A DNA stretch of 64,000 nt, taken from assembly GCA_002344065.1 (NCBI GenBank), contig DDTK01000004.1:62001-126000 (forward strand), in the 5' to 3' direction. Shown here piece after piece: positions 61,048-64,000 of the stretch (position 1 is the first letter of the stretch; every line of letters begins with the position of its first letter). Source of the DNA: Flammeovirgaceae bacterium UBA2366 (lineage in GTDB: Bacteria > Bacteroidota > Bacteroidia > Cytophagales > Cyclobacteriaceae). The position numbers were made by a program, and so were the translations under genes. The notes below the pieces were generated by a model, which saw only the letters and a list, made by a program, of their open reading frames with translations, was not told where the DNA came from and did no database searches.

Positions 61048-62718
61048 ATGATAGAAAACAACAACAAGAACTCCGAAACTGTTACGCTTAACATCGAAGG
61101 AATGACTTGCGATCATTGCGCTGTTTCAATTGGGAAGCGATTTGATCGCAAGAAGGGTATTATTGCCAAAGATGTTCTTTATAATAAAAAGAGAGGCGAG
61201 TTTACTTTTAATCCCTCCCTCATTTCAAAACAAGAAATAATCGATACGATCAATTCCTCTAAAACCTATCGGGTTGTTGGCAGCGTACCGGAAAACGGTG
61301 ACCGAAAAAATCATTTCGACCTGATTATCATTGGCGGTGGATCGGCCGCCTTCTCTGCGGCTATCAAAGCCGAGGAATTGGGTCTATCAACATTGATGGT
61401 TAATGCAGGGCTTCCTTTTGGTGGCACTTGCGTGAACGTAGGTTGTGTCCCCTCCAAAACTTTAATACGAGCAGCGGAAACAGTTTATCATGCCACTCAC
61501 TCCAATTTTGAAGGTATTAAGCCAAAAGGAGTCGATGTTAATTTTACACGGGTGATCAGGGATAAAAAGGAACTCGTTGCCACTTTGCAGCAAAAGAAGT
61601 ACATGGATGTCGTAAGCGATTTTGAAAATCTTCAATTGATTGAAGGATGGGCGGAGTTTGTAGATTCAAAAACGATTTTGGTAAATGGAAAGGACAACTA
61701 CACCGCACATAAATTTATTATCGCAACCGGAGCTACCACTAACGTACCTGAAATTGAGGGATTAAAAGACATCGGTTATCTGACCAACGTGAGTTTGTTT
61801 GACCTGGAAGAAAAACCTAAAAGCATCACAATTATGGGAGCAGGTTATATCGGGCTGGAGATTGCCATGGCCTATAACAGGTTAGGTGTTAAGGTTCGCA
61901 TGATTGAATTTACAGATCGCGTGTTGCGCACTCAAACTCCGGACATCAGCGAAGAATTGGAAAAGAACATGAAGCGCGAAGGCATCGAAATACTTCCCAA
62001 CTTCAGAGCTATAAAATTTGAAAGAAAAGGTAATGACACCATCATCCATTGCAAATGCCCGGATGGAACGACAACTCAAATTACAGAACCTGGAAAAATT
62101 GTAGTTGCAAGTGGCATCCTACCGAATACACAGAAACTGGGTTTACATAACATTGGCTTGCAACTGACAATGAGTGGACATATATCAGTCAATGAAAAGA
62201 TGGAAACCAATGTACCGAACATTTATGCCGTTGGTGATGTAACCAATACACCAGCTTTTGTTTACACTGCCGCCTATGAAGGCAAGATAGCTGTTGAAAA
62301 CGCCTTTACCGGTGCGGGAAAAAAAACAGACTACTCTTCGCTGCCCTGGGTAGTGTTTACCGATCCTCAAGTAGCCGGTGCAGGATTAGATGAAGCCCAG
62401 GCAGAAGCTCAAAATATTCCATTCGAAGTTTCTAAATTATCACTGAGTGATGTGCCTCGTGCCTTAGCGGCCAATGATACAAGAGGATTTATTAAACTCA
62501 TTCGCAATACTGAAACCGACAAATTAATCGGTGCGAGAATCGTTGCACCTGAAGGAGGGGAATTGATTCAGCAATTAAGTATGGCAATCAAACACGGTAT
62601 TACCGTTAAAGAATTAGCTGAGAGTTTCTATCCCTATCTCACGTTGGGCGAAGGTATTAAGCTCGCTGCCATTGCGTTTGGAAAGGATGTTTCAAAACTG
62701 AGTTGCTGTGCTAGCTAA
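61048..62718 (+). CDS. merA: Mercuric reductase MerA with N-terminal HMA domain
   Basis: MerA reduces Hg(II) to volatile Hg(0) with NADPH. The 556-residue protein has an N-terminal HMA domain (LNIEGMTCDHCAVSIG), the FAD-binding DLIIIGGGSAAFSAAIKAEE, the redox active site GGTCVNVGCVPSKTL, the NADPH-binding IMGAGYIGLEIAMAY and the C-terminal vicinal cysteines LSCCAS that pass mercury in from the partner subunit. It completes the mercury operon. Confidence 0.96.
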   Translation: MIENNNKNSETVTLNIEGMTCDHCAVSIGKRFDRKKGIIAKDVLYNKKRGEFTFNPSLISKQEIIDTINSSKTYRVVGSVPENGDRKNHFDLIIIGGGSAAFSAAIKAEELGLSTLMVNAGLPFGGTCVNVGCVPSKTLIRAAETVYHATHSNFEGIKPKGVDVNFTRVIRDKKELVATLQQKKYMDVVSDFENLQLIEGWAEFVDSKTILVNGKDNYTAHKFIIATGATTNVPEIEGLKDIGYLTNVSLFDLEEKPKSITIMGAGYIGLEIAMAYNRLGVKVRMIEFTDRVLRTQTPDISEELEKNMKREGIEILPNFRAIKFERKGNDTIIHCKCPDGTTTQITEPGKIVVASGILPNTQKLGLHNIGLQLTMSGHISVNEKMETNVPNIYAVGDVTNTPAFVYTAAYEGKIAVENAFTGAGKKTDYSSLPWVVFTDPQVAGAGLDEAQAEAQNIPFEVSKLSLSDVPRALAANDTRGFIKLIRNTETDKLIGARIVAPEGGELIQQLSMAIKHGITVKELAESFYPYLTLGEGIKLAAIAFGKDVSKLSCCAS

Positions 62719-62815
62719 ATTTCCATAGATGAATACTTTTTACTTCTTCTAAGAGGATTGCATACTGAATTGAAGTGCTTATAAACCTAAGTTGAATTAG
62801 TGGTTCGCTTCTTTT

Positions 62816-64000
62816 TCAAAAACCTTTCATCAAAATGTACAGGATACCACCGAACAATACCAACGCAATCGTAATTCCAACCTGCTTTCTTAGTCGAACA
62901 TCTCCTCTCACCAAGCTTATTATAAGCTTCACCATGTTGTTACTCAGCGAAGCAAGAATAACAACAAATGTGGCTGCTTCCAGCCGTTGTGTTTTTTCAG
63001 CAAACTTTGCCATGTTAATTGTTATAGCATCAACATCTGAAAAACCTGAAATAATTCCGGAAACATACAATCCTGCTGTTCCCCAAAATTTATCAGCATA
63101 AAATACCATCAAAACTATTCCCAGATAAATCGCTCCAAAAATCAGGGCGTTACCCAACTCCATTGGGCTGCCGGCTGAGATGCTGGTTGTTGGGGCTTGC
63201 CTTCTTTCTCTCCATAATATCATGCCCACAGCAATAAGCAATACTGCAATCATGATGATGCCTGGACTCAGCAGTTGCTCAAACAACAAAAAACTGAATA
63301 CGTATGAGAAGAACAATATTCTGACAAACATAACAGCGCATGCCAACAAAATGCCACAAGCATACAGATGAGCGAGTGGTTTTTGTTCTTTGCTTCTTGC
63401 AGAATATACCCAGGTTACCAGCGGTGCTCGAAAACAACCCGCCAAGGATTGCTGTTAACAGTATGCCTTTTTCAGGTTTTCCGAATTTAAGGAGCATGTA
63501 CCCAATAAATCCTAGTGAGGAAACTACGAGCACAACCCAGGCAATTTCATTTGGATCGATTATACCTTCGGGCCCGTAAGTCGCATCCGGAATAAAGGGA
63601 AAAACCAGAATGAACAGAATGCAGAATTTTACAAAAGCTGTTAACTCAACTTTGTTAAGCCGATCTAGATAGTAATGAAATTGCTCTTTAAAAGATAATA
63701 TCGCGACCGCTAGCACTGTCAACACCATGGCTTCTCGAAACAAATGCAGGCCTGTCAATATCCCTGTAACAAAAACCAAAATCAGAACTACTTCCTGCTT
63801 TATCTCCAATGATCCTGATTTCTCTTTGGTATAATAAATAATCGTGCTCAAAATAAACATACCGGCCATAGAGATAGGCAATAACCAGTAATGACCAGTA
63901 TGTTGGGCGATGATAGTAATTACACATCCCAGTACAGCCAGAAGAGGCATTGTACGTATTCCAGTAAGTTGACGATATTGTAAAGCGGCATCGACTTCAC
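62816..64000 (-). pseudogene. DUF4010/MgtC-like membrane protein, frameshifted, runs off the window
   Basis: Two overlapping frames make up one DUF4010-type protein. The upstream frame (from the window edge, through QLTGIRTMPLL and GGLFSSTA) fits the membrane part with several helices. After SSTA the sense continues in another frame as VTWVYSARSKEQKPLAHLY to the end ILMKGF. Removing one C at 63418-63419 would join them. Either the gene is inactive or the base is a sequencing error. The N-terminus lies beyond base 64000. It converges on merA. Confidence 0.8.

Noticed and set aside
21560..64000. Right-hand attachment site as a second copy of the tRNA-Ser 3' end
   Set aside because: I looked for the T-arm/acceptor sequence downstream and saw no copy; the right end may lie outside the window.
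1..64000. CRISPR arrays, rRNA genes, insertion sequences with transposase
   Set aside because: No regularly spaced repeats, no rRNA-like stretches and no transposase-like proteins were seen.

Overview
The window looks like a Bacteroidota chromosome, probably of the order Cytophagales. The support is: promoter motifs of the form TTTG-N17 to N21-TAnnTTTG ahead of a tRNA gene, a sigma-factor gene and an arsR gene; many proteins with carboxypeptidase-regulatory-like domains and the SusC-type motif VVVTGYG; and families such as DUF5686, DUF2911, DUF3347, DUF4230 and HYC_CC_PP that are typical of this phylum. No species can be named from sequence alone.

Positions 1-21,400 look like ordinary core chromosome. 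They hold a selenium operon for tRNA 2-selenouridine (mnmH-selD plus a WYL-like protein), an outer-membrane DUF5686 protein, nadD, gmk, two ECF sigma factor/anti-sigma pairs, a VWA protein, a LytS/LytTR two-component pair, an aspartate aminotransferase, recR, clpS, a sodium:solute symporter, an alkyltransferase-like protein and a large secreted Ig-fold protein. A short GC-rich palindrome of one family lies in frame inside nadD, the DUF5686 gene and, at 38.4 kb, a multicopper oxidase gene.

At 21,481 a tRNA-Ser(UGA) gene marks the start of an accessory region. It is followed by a terminator, iterated short repeats that look like integrase arm sites, and a CTnDOT-like tyrosine recombinase. From 24.3 to 28.8 kb there are two gene slots built on the same plan. 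Each has a backbone gene on the minus strand (radC or a DUF6943-like gene), then a repeated 5' element that can fold, one cargo gene on the plus strand, and then three long hairpins. The first hairpin is the same 153-nt element in both slots and shows compensatory base changes. The cargo genes are an Mrr-like nuclease fused to an nSTAND3-type NTPase, and a UDG-superfamily glycosylase; both are plausible anti-phage genes. This duplicated slot is the most interesting structure in the window.

From 28.8 to 57.3 kb nearly all genes are on the minus strand and most concern copper: a CopB-type P-ATPase, two multicopper oxidases, a CusCBA-like efflux system whose inner-membrane pump is split into two ORFs, two CusB-like adaptors, three DUF3347 domains, several CPMHP metal-binding domains, two tiny KPCC membrane proteins and an HMA-AraC regulator. 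From 57.7 kb the strand switches. After a few small membrane and lipoprotein genes comes a mercury operon (arsR-type regulator, merTP, an HMA protein, merA) with a visible promoter and operator. The window ends in a DUF4010/MgtC-like gene broken by a one-base frameshift. No right-hand attachment site was seen, so whether the metal genes belong to the same mobile island is open.
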